From an uncultured Sphingomonadaceae bacterium (GTDB taxonomy: Bacteria; Pseudomonadota; Alphaproteobacteria; Sphingomonadales; Sphingomonadaceae): a stretch of 64,000 nucleotides of DNA. The translations under genes were made by a program, and so were the position numbers. Shown one piece after another: positions 1-10,129 of the stretch. Positions within the stretch are counted from its first letter, which is position 1; each line of letters starts with the position of its first letter. The stretch covers positions 62,001 to 126,000 of the forward strand of contig CANLUL010000001.1 of the NCBI GenBank assembly GCA_947494305.1, given 5' to 3'. The notes below the pieces were generated by a model that made no database searches, had not been told where the DNA came from, and saw only the letters and a list, made by a program, of their open reading frames with translations.

Positions 1-2088
1 TGTGGCGCGGCGTCGTTGGCGATGATATTGGGGACTTACAACCGCTATGTCCCACTTGAAGAGCTGCGCGGTGAATGCGGAATATCGCGCGATGGGGCAA
101 AGGCCTCGAACATTCTTAAAGCCGCGCTCAACTATAATCTGGAAAGCAAGGGACTGAAGGTTGAGCCGGAAAACCTGACCGATCTCACTTTCCCAATCAT
201 CGCCTTTGTCAATTTCAACCACTTCCTGGTCGTCGAAGGTGTCGTCGATGGAGAGGTTTACATTAACGATCCTGCATCGGGGCATCGCACCGAACCGATG
301 GAGGAGTTCTCGTTGGGTTATACCGGCGTTGTCCTGACGTTCCTTCCAACTTCAGATTTTGTTGCAGGTGATGATCGACCATCGATGCTAGCTTCGCTGA
401 TCAGCCGGGTGGAAGATTATCGTGCTGGATTACTGTTCATATTCCTGGTCAGTCTGGCGCTGGTCATTCCCGGCATAGTTGTTCCCTTCTTCACTCAGAT
501 TTTCGTCGACTATGTGCTGGTGCGTTCGCTCGAAGACTGGCTCTGGCCGCTACTGATCGGGATGACAATCACGGCTCTGCTGCGGTTTGGATTGATCTCC
601 CTGCAAGAGATTTCGCTGGTCCGTCTGGGCGGCGCAATGAAGGGCCGAACCGGCTTCCAACTGCTCCAGCATATGATGCGGCTTCCCATCGGATTTTTCG
701 AACAACGCTTTACCGGAGAAATTGCGGATCGCGTTCGATTGAACGAGGGGTTGGTTAGCCTGCTTTCGGAACAGATGATCCAGGCCGCGATCAACCTGTT
801 GCTGGCAATATTCTATTTGATTGTACTGTTATATTTCAGCGTGCCGTTGACGCTCATCATCGTGGCGTTGGCGAGCTTGAACATCATCATATTGCTATAC
901 ACGACCGCAACGATTGCCGAGAAATTCCGCAAAGTTTCGATCGATCAGGGCAAGTTGATGGGCGCACGGATTGCGGGCCTGAAAGATATCGAAACATACA
1001 AGGCATCTGGTGGCGAAAACATGTTGTTCACCCGCTGGATAGGATTGCAGGCAAAGACAATTAACGGTGTGCAGGAAGCTACCGCGGTTCAAGCATGGAC
1101 TGGGCCAGTACCGGGGTTGCTCTCTACTTTCATCATGCTGACCACGCTACTCGGTGGCGGCTATATGGTGATGCAAGGTCATTTTACGCTGGGCGAACTG
1201 GTGGCCTATCAGGGACTGGCCTTGAGTTTTTCCGGGCCAATCACCGCTCTGGCATCTTTTGGAGCGGAGCTACAACAACTCAGAACTTATCTGGGTCGGC
1301 TGGATGACACGCTGGATCAGCAGGTTGATCGAGTATTTGACGAGGGTGAGCTTCAGGAAGTCGACCGTTTGCCCAAGGGATTGGTTCGACTGGTTGATGC
1401 CAGTTTTGGTTACAACCCCCTCGACCCACCATTGATCGACAGCCTGTCGCTGGACATCCGGCCGGGCCAGCGCGTTGCTCTAGTCGGACCCTCGGGTTCA
1501 GGCAAGTCGACGGTCGGCAAGATGATTGGCGGGCTGGTCGATTTGCAATCCGGACAGATTGAAATAGACGGTCGCGGCCGCAATCAATGGCCGCGGCATA
1601 TTCTGGCTTCACGCCTCGCCTTTGTCCGGCAGGAAGTGATGTTGTTTAAAGGAACGGTTCGCGAGAATCTGTCACTCTGGGACAAAACCATATCCGATGC
1701 CGATTTGGTTCAGGCGGCTAAAGATGCCGCTATTCACGACCGGATTATGGCATGGTCAGGCGGCTATGATGCGATGATAGAATCGGGTGCGGCCAATATT
1801 TCAGGTGGTGAGAAACAGCGCCTCGAAATTGCGCGCGCATTGGCCAGCAACCCCTCGATCATCATTCTTGACGAAGCGACAAGCGCATTGGACCCAGTAT
1901 CTGAATTTTCAGTGATGGAAGCCATTCGGCGACGCGGGCTAACTTGTATTGTGATCGCACATCGCCTGTCCACCATACGGGATTGCGATGAAATCATCGT
2001 TTTGGATCGCGGGCAAATTCTCGAACGCGGCCCGCACAGCACCTTGCTTCAGAAAGACGGCCCCTATGCCCGTCTGCTGGAGGCATGA
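1..2088 (+). CDS. NHLM/NHLP-type peptide export ABC transporter with N-terminal C39 peptidase (5' truncated by window edge)
   Basis: In-frame translation from base 1 is CGAASLAMILGTYNRY..., the C39 catalytic Cys motif (ECGxAsLaMiL). Later motifs: NFNHFLVVEG and INDPASG (C39 His/Asp), TM region, Walker A GPSGSGKS, signature ISGGEKQR, Walker B IIILDEATSALD. Confidence 0.9.
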   Translation, partial: CGAASLAMILGTYNRYVPLEELRGECGISRDGAKASNILKAALNYNLESKGLKVEPENLTDLTFPIIAFVNFNHFLVVEGVVDGEVYINDPASGHRTEPMEEFSLGYTGVVLTFLPTSDFVAGDDRPSMLASLISRVEDYRAGLLFIFLVSLALVIPGIVVPFFTQIFVDYVLVRSLEDWLWPLLIGMTITALLRFGLISLQEISLVRLGGAMKGRTGFQLLQHMMRLPIGFFEQRFTGEIADRVRLNEGLVSLLSEQMIQAAINLLLAIFYLIVLLYFSVPLTLIIVALASLNIIILLYTTATIAEKFRKVSIDQGKLMGARIAGLKDIETYKASGGENMLFTRWIGLQAKTINGVQEATAVQAWTGPVPGLLSTFIMLTTLLGGGYMVMQGHFTLGELVAYQGLALSFSGPITALASFGAELQQLRTYLGRLDDTLDQQVDRVFDEGELQEVDRLPKGLVRLVDASFGYNPLDPPLIDSLSLDIRPGQRVALVGPSGSGKSTVGKMIGGLVDLQSGQIEIDGRGRNQWPRHILASRLAFVRQEVMLFKGTVRENLSLWDKTISDADLVQAAKDAAIHDRIMAWSGGYDAMIESGAANISGGEKQRLEIARALASNPSIIILDEATSALDPVSEFSVMEAIRRRGLTCIVIAHRLSTIRDCDEIIVLDRGQILERGPHSTLLQKDGPYARLLEA

Positions 2089-4610
2089 TGAGTGACAGCA
2101 TGATCCGGTTTGCCGAGGGCAGCACTGAACGGGCGCAATTTGACAAAGGCCCGCCTCTGGTTTGTGACCGCGATAGTGTTCCGTTTCGAGTTATCAAGGG
2201 TGAGGCAGAACTCTACTTGAGGTCTGCCAACGGCCAATATTTCCTCTCTCAAGTTGAGGTAGGGGAGATTATTTTTCCGGTTGCTCCCGATGGTGCAAAT
2301 ATTGTCCTGATAGCGCGCAAGTTTCTGGTGCTTGAGTCAGTGGTTTCTTCTTCCGATGATGAGGTAGCGCAGTGGAAAGCAACTACCTCAACATTGCTTG
2401 ATCAAGCCGACGTGCCAGACACAAATCTGCCAATCTCCAATTTCAACCAGGCGCTGATGGAGGCGCTGGAAGCCGGGGCCAAGCATCGGGATGATCAGGC
2501 CTTGGGCCGCCTTCAATTGGTTGCAAGGAGTTCCGCGTCCGATGTAGAAAATGCTTCTGCGGTAGCGCAAACATTGCCGGAAGCTATTGAGTCTTGCGCT
2601 TTAGCCTTGGGTGTCGGCTCTCCGGCGGCAAAGTCGTCCGATGATCGCTATCAATTTGATGATGCACCAGAGATAGCAAGCCGCTACGGCCTGTCATCGC
2701 GTCAGGTTACTTTATCCGGCAGCTGGTATGAAACGGATCAAGGTCCGCTGTTGCTGCAATATGCAGAGACCGGTGCGATAACCAGCGCAGTTTGGCAGGG
2801 CGGGGTCTATCAAAGTGCGACCGGTTTTCCGATTGATGCGATGAGTAAATCCGAATTCGCCTCATTGGGTTATATATTGTCAGCGCCGCTTCCCGAAGAT
2901 GTGAAAGGATTTTGGTCGCTCGCCAAATTTGTTGTTCGCGGAAATTGGGATGAATTTCGCTCCATTGCCATTGCCGCAACGCTGATTGGTTTGCTGGGCA
3001 TCATAACCCCGCTGGCTACGGGTTGGATTTTGAGCGATCTTGCGCCCGCCGGAGAATTGTCACTGCTGATTGGTGTCGGTGCAGGGCTGGTTATCGCTGC
3101 ACTGGTAACTTTTGCTCTGTCATCCGTGCGTGCGATTTCAGTCAGCCGGATACAGGGAAAGACCAGTGCGCGTTTGGCAACCGCATTGTATGATCGATTG
3201 CTTCGCCTACCCACGTCTTTTTTCCGCGACTATACGGCGGGTGATTTGAACCAGCGGCTGTCGGGTATTGACGGTATGCGATCGATGATTCTGTCCATGG
3301 CTTTGTCTGCGGGGCTTTCGGTCGTCTTTTCAATCTTTTATTTCTTCGTTCTCGCTTTTTATGATTTTCGTTTGGCTTTGATTTCGGTCCTGCTGATCGC
3401 AGTTTACATCTTAATTGTCGTCGTAACCCGGGCGCTGCAAATGCCGCTGGTTCGAGAAGCACTGGAATTAGATGGGGAGATTGCCGAGGTCAGTTACGAG
3501 ATGATCGGTGCTGTGGCAAAACTGCGCACAGCGGCGGCCGAGGGGCGAGCACTGCTGCGCTGGTCGAACCTCTATGGGCAGGAGCGGGATCTTGAACGCC
3601 AAGCCGGAATAATTACGGCCTATTCCTCTGCCACTTCCGATACTTGGCAGACCATTACCCAGGTAATCCTGTTTGGGGCGGTGGCAATATTGGCGCGAGA
3701 TTCTCTGGAACCCGGGATGTTTATAGCGTTTCTCATAGCTTTTGGTTCCTTTCAGGGCGCTTTTGTTAGCCTGTCGTCCCAGTTGATCGAGCTATATGCG
3801 GCACAACCCCAAATCGACCGGGCGCTGCCCATTTTGCAAGCCCCAATAGAATTGTCGGTAAACAAAGCCGATCCCGGAATGTTGCGTGGTGACATAGCGA
3901 TACAGAATGTCACTTTTGCTTATGGAGAAGGACAGGCGCCCGTATTGTCCGGCATATCGCTCAATATTGAAGCCGGGTCACATATTGCCATTGTTGGTGG
4001 TTCAGGATCGGGAAAATCAACATTATTGCGCCTGTTATTGGGGTTCGAGACACCGGATGAGGGCGAGATAATTTACGATGGGCAGAATTTTGCAGAGTTG
4101 GATGCCGCGCGGGTCCGGTCGCAAATCGGTGTCGTCATGCAATCCAGCTCTCTTTTTGCCGGTTCGATTATCGACAATATCCGCGGGGCGCATGATGCTG
4201 GGTTAGAGCAATGTATGGAGGCGGCGGCCAGTGCTGGTCTCGCATCCGATCTTGAATTTTTCCCCATGGGTATTCACACGCCCATTACCGAAGGTGCTGC
4301 TGCACTATCCGGCGGACAGCGGCAGCGGATCTTAATCGCCCGATCGCTGGTATCCCGGCCCAACCTGCTGTTTTTCGACGAAGCAACCAGCGCCCTCGAC
4401 AATGCCAGTCAGGCACAGGTTGCCGGAACATTGGACGCGCTCACGGTGACTCGGATCACGATCGCGCACCGGCTTTCCACTATCCAGAACGCAGACTGCA
4501 TCTATGTGCTGGAAAAGGGCAAATTGATCGAAAACGGAAGCTACGATGAACTCATGGCGATGGACGGCAGTTTTGCCGCACTCGCGAAACGCCAGTTGAT
4601 GGAGGAATAG
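2085..4610 (+). CDS. NHLM-type bacteriocin/peptide export ABC transporter permease/ATPase (second subunit)
   Basis: ATGA overlap with the upstream ABC gene; long N-terminal soluble domain, six-TM region, GGSGSGKS, LSGGQRQR, LLFFDEATSALD. Confidence 0.85.
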   Translation: MMSDSMIRFAEGSTERAQFDKGPPLVCDRDSVPFRVIKGEAELYLRSANGQYFLSQVEVGEIIFPVAPDGANIVLIARKFLVLESVVSSSDDEVAQWKATTSTLLDQADVPDTNLPISNFNQALMEALEAGAKHRDDQALGRLQLVARSSASDVENASAVAQTLPEAIESCALALGVGSPAAKSSDDRYQFDDAPEIASRYGLSSRQVTLSGSWYETDQGPLLLQYAETGAITSAVWQGGVYQSATGFPIDAMSKSEFASLGYILSAPLPEDVKGFWSLAKFVVRGNWDEFRSIAIAATLIGLLGIITPLATGWILSDLAPAGELSLLIGVGAGLVIAALVTFALSSVRAISVSRIQGKTSARLATALYDRLLRLPTSFFRDYTAGDLNQRLSGIDGMRSMILSMALSAGLSVVFSIFYFFVLAFYDFRLALISVLLIAVYILIVVVTRALQMPLVREALELDGEIAEVSYEMIGAVAKLRTAAAEGRALLRWSNLYGQERDLERQAGIITAYSSATSDTWQTITQVILFGAVAILARDSLEPGMFIAFLIAFGSFQGAFVSLSSQLIELYAAQPQIDRALPILQAPIELSVNKADPGMLRGDIAIQNVTFAYGEGQAPVLSGISLNIEAGSHIAIVGGSGSGKSTLLRLLLGFETPDEGEIIYDGQNFAELDAARVRSQIGVVMQSSSLFAGSIIDNIRGAHDAGLEQCMEAAASAGLASDLEFFPMGIHTPITEGAAALSGGQRQRILIARSLVSRPNLLFFDEATSALDNASQAQVAGTLDALTVTRITIAHRLSTIQNADCIYVLEKGKLIENGSYDELMAMDGSFAALAKRQLMEE

Positions 4611-4613
4611 GAT

Positions 4614-5129
4614 ATGCGCAAAGCCTTGTACATATTGGGAGACCTGACGGAAGAAGATGTCATTTTCCTCGCTAAGGTGGGAGAGATTGTCCAATTTAAC
4701 GCCGATGACGTCGTCATTCAGGCCGGTGTAGAAGTCAAGGCACTCTATTTTCTCACTAGCGGTGCAATGAATGTGCGTTTGGGAAATGGGGACATCGTTG
4801 CGTCGTTCGGTGTTGGTGATGTCGCAGGCGAAATGTCTTTTATAGAAAATCGGCCACCAGAGGCCGATGTTGTTGCTACAGAAGCATGCCGACTGTTGGC
4901 CGTTTCCCGCACCGCTTTAAACAACGAACTTGAGCAAAATCCAGCCTTCGCAAGCCGGTTTTACAAAGCACTGGCAACGTTCTTATCCGATCGATTGCGT
5001 GCCACCACGGCAATGACAGCCGGTAGCAATTCGAGCCAGGATGAGTTGGATGAGCGTTTGCTTGATATAGTCCATGTTGCCGGCGACCGGATGCTTCGCC
5101 TGATCGAGTTGATGGACAAACAGTCGTAA
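4614..5129 (+). CDS. Cyclic nucleotide-binding domain protein (Crp-like sensor domain, no evident HTH)
   Basis: Signature GDVAGEMSFIENRPPEADVVATEACRLLAV typical of cNMP-binding domains; 3 nt downstream of the ABC gene. Confidence 0.8.
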   Translation: MRKALYILGDLTEEDVIFLAKVGEIVQFNADDVVIQAGVEVKALYFLTSGAMNVRLGNGDIVASFGVGDVAGEMSFIENRPPEADVVATEACRLLAVSRTALNNELEQNPAFASRFYKALATFLSDRLRATTAMTAGSNSSQDELDERLLDIVHVAGDRMLRLIELMDKQS

Positions 5130-5404
5130 AAACCGCTCCCGGAAAACTGCAAAAAGTAATGGATTTGAGGTAAATATCTTTGATCCTTTGTTTAACATAA
5201 CAACCGGTCAAAGGTTCAAATGGTTGCAGTTCAACATCGATTGAATGAGAAAACAGACTAACACCAGAAAACAGGCATGTTGTGGCTATTGTGCCTTCGG
5301 TAAACATGGTGCTGTAATCGTTTTATCCTGAAACCGGACATTGGCATTCGAAGAGTTTTTATCCTAACCCAATAAGGCGTAATGGAATTCAGAAGTTACC
5401 CCCA

Positions 5405-5536
5405 ATGGCAGTTTCCAATTCTGAGTTGCGGGAAATAGCACTGTCAATGGATGGCGTAACAGAGAAACCTAATTTTGATCTCCCTGTGAAGTTTCATAAA
5501 CGTCCGCTTTTGCACGCAAAGCGGAGAATTTATTGA
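5405..5536 (+). pseudogene. Possible MmcQ/YjbR-family N-terminal remnant
   Basis: Manual translation MAVSNSELREIALSMDGVTEKPNFDLPVKFHKRPLLHAKRRIY*; resembles the family start (LREIALSLPGVxEKPHFDxPxFK), then ends after 43 aa. No clear SD. Confidence 0.35.
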
Positions 5537-5563
5537 CTTGTGAAATTCGTTCGAAAACTGGTT

Positions 5564-8029
5564 TCAACCATCTCCAAACGCATACGCAATCACATAACCA
5601 CCTTTGCCATCGCGAACATCCTGTGAATCTATATATTTATTGGTCGCCGGATCCCTTGGGTAACGCCAAGTCGGGTTGGGGACAGTGACGATGAGATATT
5701 GCTTGCCGTTTTTTTCTGAACGGTAGGACATGGGTGTCGATTGACCATTGCCCGGCAGGTCTGCTTTCCACTTCTCTTCGCCGGTACGAACGTCAAAAGC
5801 GCGAACCTTGCTATCCATAGTGGAACTCAGAAATGTCAGACCGCCGCGTGTTGTCAACGTGCCGGCGCGAATGGCGGTGCCGACATCATAAGGAATGCCG
5901 GAACGCAAGTTAAACGGACCTGAATCGCTCATATCACCAGCTGGCCTGCTCCACAGAAGTTCTTTTGTGTTGAGGTCCATAACCGCAATCCGCGACCATG
6001 GTGGTTCAAAGCAAGGGACCTGGGTGCCGAGCCGCGACATGAACGGCATGGGCAGGCCGAAAAACTTGATCTGTCGGTGATCGTAGGGATCATTAGCATC
6101 GGGTTCGCCTATTTTTGGCATAGGTCCGTTAGGGTCCATACGGACGGCGGGATGATTCTCGCCCAAAAGCAATGCGCCTTGTGGACCCGCTTCGGCAACT
6201 TGCTCAGGTGTGACAAGCAGCAACCTGTGTGCAAGCATCATCGGTGCAGCAACCAGCAGACCGTTGTCGGCATCAACGGACACACTGCCCCAGTTGAAAC
6301 CACCAAAATTGCCGGGATAAAGCATTGTTCCAGCCTTCAATCCGCCAGGTACGGATGGCGGGGTGTACATGCCTTCATAGTTCATCATCCGATATTCGAT
6401 CCGGCAAACCATCTGATCAATCGGCGTCAGGCCCCACATATCCTTTTCATAGCGATAGGGATGGAAGTTTGGCAGCGGTGAAAATGGTTGGGTAGGGGAG
6501 AGATATTCACCTTCCGCGGCACCTTGTGGAGCAGGCCGTTCTTCAATGGGATGAACCGGTGTACCATCTCGGCGATCGAGCAAGAAGATATCTCCCATTT
6601 TTGTCGGAACGGCAACGGAGGGCACATTCTCTCCGTCTCGAGTGACATCGACCAGCACGGGTTGCGCGGGAACATCATAGTCCCAGATATCATGGTGTAC
6701 GGTTTGAAATTTCCAGCGCGGTTCGCCGGTCGCGCCATCGATCGCAACGACGGCGGATGACCATTCGTCATCGAACTCGCGCCTTGCACCACCGAAATAA
6801 TCGGGTGACGCGTTACCTGTTGGAGCGTAAATCAGGTTAAGGTCGGGGTCATAACTCATGATTGACCAAGCATTTGGTGTACCGAGTGTATATGTTTGTC
6901 CTTCGGCAGGTTCGCCGTGTACGCCCGGATTACCTAAATCCCATGCCCACGTAAAATCGCCTGTCATTGCATTGAAAGCGCGTACTACGCCGGAAGGAAG
7001 CCCAAGATCCTGAGAATCCAAGACCTGACCACCAACCACCAGATTATCACCAGCAACCAGTGGGGACGAGGTGACATAGTAATCATTGGGTAAATGCGCA
7101 CCCATGCCTTTGCGCAAGTCAACCACGCCTTCATCGCCAAAGTTTGTGCAGAGCTCTCCGGTCATTGCATCGACTGCTATGATACTAGCTCTGACGGTGG
7201 CGGTGATTATGCGTTTGGGACACTGACCAGAATAGCCTTCGGGCGCTTGGTGATACCCCAAGCCGCGGCATGTCCGGGCATATTGATGCGCGGCGGGAGC
7301 CTCTAAACCGGGCTCATATCGCCAAACTTCCTTACCTGCCGTCTCGTCGATGGCGATCACCACATTTAGGGCGGCACAAATGTAGAGCATCCCATTCACG
7401 TTGAGCGGGGTGGCTTTGAAATCCTCTTCTACGCCCGTTCTATAGCGCCAGACTTCTTTTAGCCCACTAACTGTTTCCGCATTGATATCGGTGAGTGTTG
7501 CAAACCGTGTCCCTCCTGCGTCATTACCATAGTGTTTCCAATCGGATGTAGTGTTGTTGGTATCTGCTTGCCGAACAGTACCCGTGCCGTTTTGAATATA
7601 ACCCTGCATTGAGGCTACCAGCAGTGCAGCAACCACAGCGATACTCGGAGCGCCAATCCACCATCGATTTGTCGGGGATTGTTTATCATCTTTTTCTTCA
7701 GTCATGGTCGATTCACGGTACCAGGGCGTTAGAAACCAAAGTCCAAGTACCAACCACGCCGCCAGCCGAGGCAGTAATGCCAGAAAATGCAGCTCTGCCT
7801 CAAATAGCGACCAAACCAGAGTGGCAATCAACGTGGCGGCAAAGATTTTTGGCGCTATGCTGCTGCGCTTTTTTACGAAAACAGCAACTGCGATCGTAGC
7901 TAGTCCCGCCAATACATAATAAAGGCTGCCGCCCAGATAAACCAGAAACCCGCCCAACAGTGTCAAGGTGAGGCCAATCATCCAAAGCAGAGCAATAAAG
8001 ACCCAGTGCATGATTTTGGAGAATTTCAT
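5564..8029 (-). CDS. Membrane-bound PQQ-dependent dehydrogenase (glucose/quinate/shikimate family)
   Basis: N-terminal TM helices followed by PQQ propeller motifs (DWKHYGNDAGGTRFATLTDIN, GTPNAWSIMSYDPDLNLIYAPTGN). Start refined from 8110 to MKFSKIMHW, which has an AGGAA upstream. Confidence 0.88.
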   Translation of the reverse strand: MKFSKIMHWVFIALLWMIGLTLTLLGGFLVYLGGSLYYVLAGLATIAVAVFVKKRSSIAPKIFAATLIATLVWSLFEAELHFLALLPRLAAWLVLGLWFLTPWYRESTMTEEKDDKQSPTNRWWIGAPSIAVVAALLVASMQGYIQNGTGTVRQADTNNTTSDWKHYGNDAGGTRFATLTDINAETVSGLKEVWRYRTGVEEDFKATPLNVNGMLYICAALNVVIAIDETAGKEVWRYEPGLEAPAAHQYARTCRGLGYHQAPEGYSGQCPKRIITATVRASIIAVDAMTGELCTNFGDEGVVDLRKGMGAHLPNDYYVTSSPLVAGDNLVVGGQVLDSQDLGLPSGVVRAFNAMTGDFTWAWDLGNPGVHGEPAEGQTYTLGTPNAWSIMSYDPDLNLIYAPTGNASPDYFGGARREFDDEWSSAVVAIDGATGEPRWKFQTVHHDIWDYDVPAQPVLVDVTRDGENVPSVAVPTKMGDIFLLDRRDGTPVHPIEERPAPQGAAEGEYLSPTQPFSPLPNFHPYRYEKDMWGLTPIDQMVCRIEYRMMNYEGMYTPPSVPGGLKAGTMLYPGNFGGFNWGSVSVDADNGLLVAAPMMLAHRLLLVTPEQVAEAGPQGALLLGENHPAVRMDPNGPMPKIGEPDANDPYDHRQIKFFGLPMPFMSRLGTQVPCFEPPWSRIAVMDLNTKELLWSRPAGDMSDSGPFNLRSGIPYDVGTAIRAGTLTTRGGLTFLSSTMDSKVRAFDVRTGEEKWKADLPGNGQSTPMSYRSEKNGKQYLIVTVPNPTWRYPRDPATNKYIDSQDVRDGKGGYVIAYAFGDG

Positions 8030-8072
8030 TTTTGGAGTTCCTGTTAGTTCTGCGTTGGTTGAATAACACCCT

Positions 8073-8831
8073 CTATAGCGGGAAGATCGAATGACCTCCG
8101 TCGAGGACAACGCTTTGTCCGGTCATGAAGTCGCTTTCTTTGGATGCCAAGAAGGCTGCAATGCCTTCCATATCCTCTAGTTTCCCAATTCTTCCTATGG
8201 CGGCGCGGCGTTTCGCACCATCTTTGAAAGCTTGCGGTGTATCGAGCGACATTTCGGTTTCAATATAACCGGGCAAGATAGCGTTCACTCTTATGCCTGC
8301 TTGCCCCAACTCAACAGCCAAGGCTCGCACGAGTCCCAGGACGGCCGCTTTAGTGGTGGAGTAACCTGCTGCACCTCCGGTACCGATCAAGCCGGCTACT
8401 GAGGATGTTACGATTAGACGACCGGGAGCCTTACGTTCCATTAAATGTGCTGTGACTGGTTTCCAAGTTTGGATTACACTCATCAAATTGAGATCAATTG
8501 TATCGAGCCATGTCTCGCGAGAGGTCATATGCGACATACCGCGATATCCGCCGCCGCCTGCGTTGGCGAAACAGCTATCGACTTTCTCAAATCGCTCAAG
8601 CGTCTTTGCAAACGCATCATCTACCTGTGCCTCTTCTGTTACATCGCAAATAAATGCTTCTACCTCGGCACCCATATCGCGTAGTTCAGCAACGGCAGCA
8701 GCATTTTTATCTGCATTTCTGCCCCAAATCGCGACTTTTGCTCCCTGTTTTATCAGGCCCCTGCACAATGCTAGTCCAAGACCGCCATTGCCACCAGTAA
8801 CAACGGCAACATTGCCGGATAGATCAAACAT
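8073..8831 (-). CDS. SDR family oxidoreductase
   Basis: GGNGGLG cofactor motif, NAGGG, YSTTKAA catalytic YxxxK, DGGHS C-terminus. Confidence 0.9.
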   Translation of the reverse strand: MFDLSGNVAVVTGGNGGLGLALCRGLIKQGAKVAIWGRNADKNAAAVAELRDMGAEVEAFICDVTEEAQVDDAFAKTLERFEKVDSCFANAGGGGYRGMSHMTSRETWLDTIDLNLMSVIQTWKPVTAHLMERKAPGRLIVTSSVAGLIGTGGAAGYSTTKAAVLGLVRALAVELGQAGIRVNAILPGYIETEMSLDTPQAFKDGAKRRAAIGRIGKLEDMEGIAAFLASKESDFMTGQSVVLDGGHSIFPL

Positions 8832-8839
8832 AAAAGCTC

Positions 8840-9889
8840 CTAGATTCCGTTATCTTTAAAATTTTGAGCTGAGAAGACGCTGGCTTTGGCCACCTTCTGT
8901 AGTCCCAGCAGGTTTCCATCCGGATCGCGTCCGAACATGATTTGCCCGCCGTCCATGGGGGCTGGTTCAGATACGACTGTGCCGCTAGCATCAACCAATC
9001 GCTTACGTGCCGCTTTCATATCCGACACATCAAATACAATCATATTATAGCCAAGAGCATCGACGGGACGCGGGTTATCCAGATCCTCGGTTGGATGACT
9101 ATGATATTGGAATATTTCCAGTTCCAGGTTGCGAATTTGAAACCAAGCCATTTCGACTTCGCTATCGGGAAGACCAGATACCTTGTCGATCTTCTCGCTG
9201 GTAACTGTAAACCACTCCCCCGCGCGGCGAGGGCCGGGCTGGTTAAGAAAGGCAGTGTAGAAATCTACCATCCGATCAATATCTGGTGTCGCTAATGATA
9301 CATGCCGAATGCGATGCGTATTCTTCGGGGGCGTTGGCAGTTTCAATTGAGTGACATCAACATGCTCAATTTCTGAGATCAAGCCATCAAAATCGCGAGC
9401 ATAGGCATAATAGACCGGGTTTTTCGGATTGAGATGTACCATCTCCTTGTCACCAATATGTTTGGCGCCGCCGGCAAGGAATTTTTGATAAGACTGTGTT
9501 TTCTCGTCAACCTGATAACAAACATGCGCAATGCCCGGGCCTTGCACGTCCATTTGCTTGGTTAACTGTGCCTCGGATGAGGGGTTGGCAAATTGCATGA
9601 AACGCACTTGGGCGTTCACACTTCTCATCATTTGCGTTTGCGCAGAAACGCCCGACCGGCCTGCCAGTTTGTCAAAAAGCGGGTTTTCGGTGATTTCCGT
9701 TTGATCAACCGCCTTAAGATCGACGGAGCTACCATAGAGCTCAGCAGTCTTCTCAATATCGCTGACCGATGCTCCAATATAGTTTACACCAGTGATGATT
9801 GTATCAGGTGGAACTGGCTCTCCTGCTGATCGTCCGCCGCAGGCTGCCAGCATTAACGCGACGCCCATAACTGTTAGATGCTTGTTCAT
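8840..9889 (-). CDS. VOC/glyoxalase-fold lipoprotein
   Basis: Start MNKHLTVMGVALMLAACGG (lipobox LAAC) preceded by GAGGGGG; two VOC-like halves (GASVSDIEKTAELYG..., HVSLATPDIDRMVDFYTAFL...DPDGNLLGL). Confidence 0.75.
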   Translation of the reverse strand: MNKHLTVMGVALMLAACGGRSAGEPVPPDTIITGVNYIGASVSDIEKTAELYGSSVDLKAVDQTEITENPLFDKLAGRSGVSAQTQMMRSVNAQVRFMQFANPSSEAQLTKQMDVQGPGIAHVCYQVDEKTQSYQKFLAGGAKHIGDKEMVHLNPKNPVYYAYARDFDGLISEIEHVDVTQLKLPTPPKNTHRIRHVSLATPDIDRMVDFYTAFLNQPGPRRAGEWFTVTSEKIDKVSGLPDSEVEMAWFQIRNLELEIFQYHSHPTEDLDNPRPVDALGYNMIVFDVSDMKAARKRLVDASGTVVSEPAPMDGGQIMFGRDPDGNLLGLQKVAKASVFSAQNFKDNGI

Positions 9890-10086
9890 ATTGACCCCCT
9901 CGTCATTGGTTGATTTGAAAACCAGTTTCATCTCGTTGTCCTGATTTACCAAGAATTACCAACTTCCCAAAACTCTTCGAGCGCAAGTTTCCGGGGTTGA
10001 TTGCAGAACCACAATAAGCTCTAAATGCATTAAAAGTCAAATAGTAGGTCTTATTTTTCAAATATGTTCATAATTGGAAGGAGTAA

Positions 10087-10128
10087 ATGTACTTTAAGTA
10101 TAGCAAGGTCGCAATTAAGAAGGATTAG
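10087..10128 (+). CDS. Candidate 13-aa micro-ORF (MYFKYSKVAIKKD)
   Basis: Very strong SD GGAAGGAG just upstream of the ATG; its stop overlaps the ribosome-binding region of the next micro-ORF. Confidence 0.35.
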   Translation: MYFKYSKVAIKKD

Positions 10129-10129
10129 A

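Noticed and set aside
5503-5525. Hairpin TCCGCTTT-N7-AAAGCGGA as terminator of the PQQ dehydrogenase
   Set aside because: 8-bp stem is real but the following - strand sequence lacks a T tract; too weak to call.
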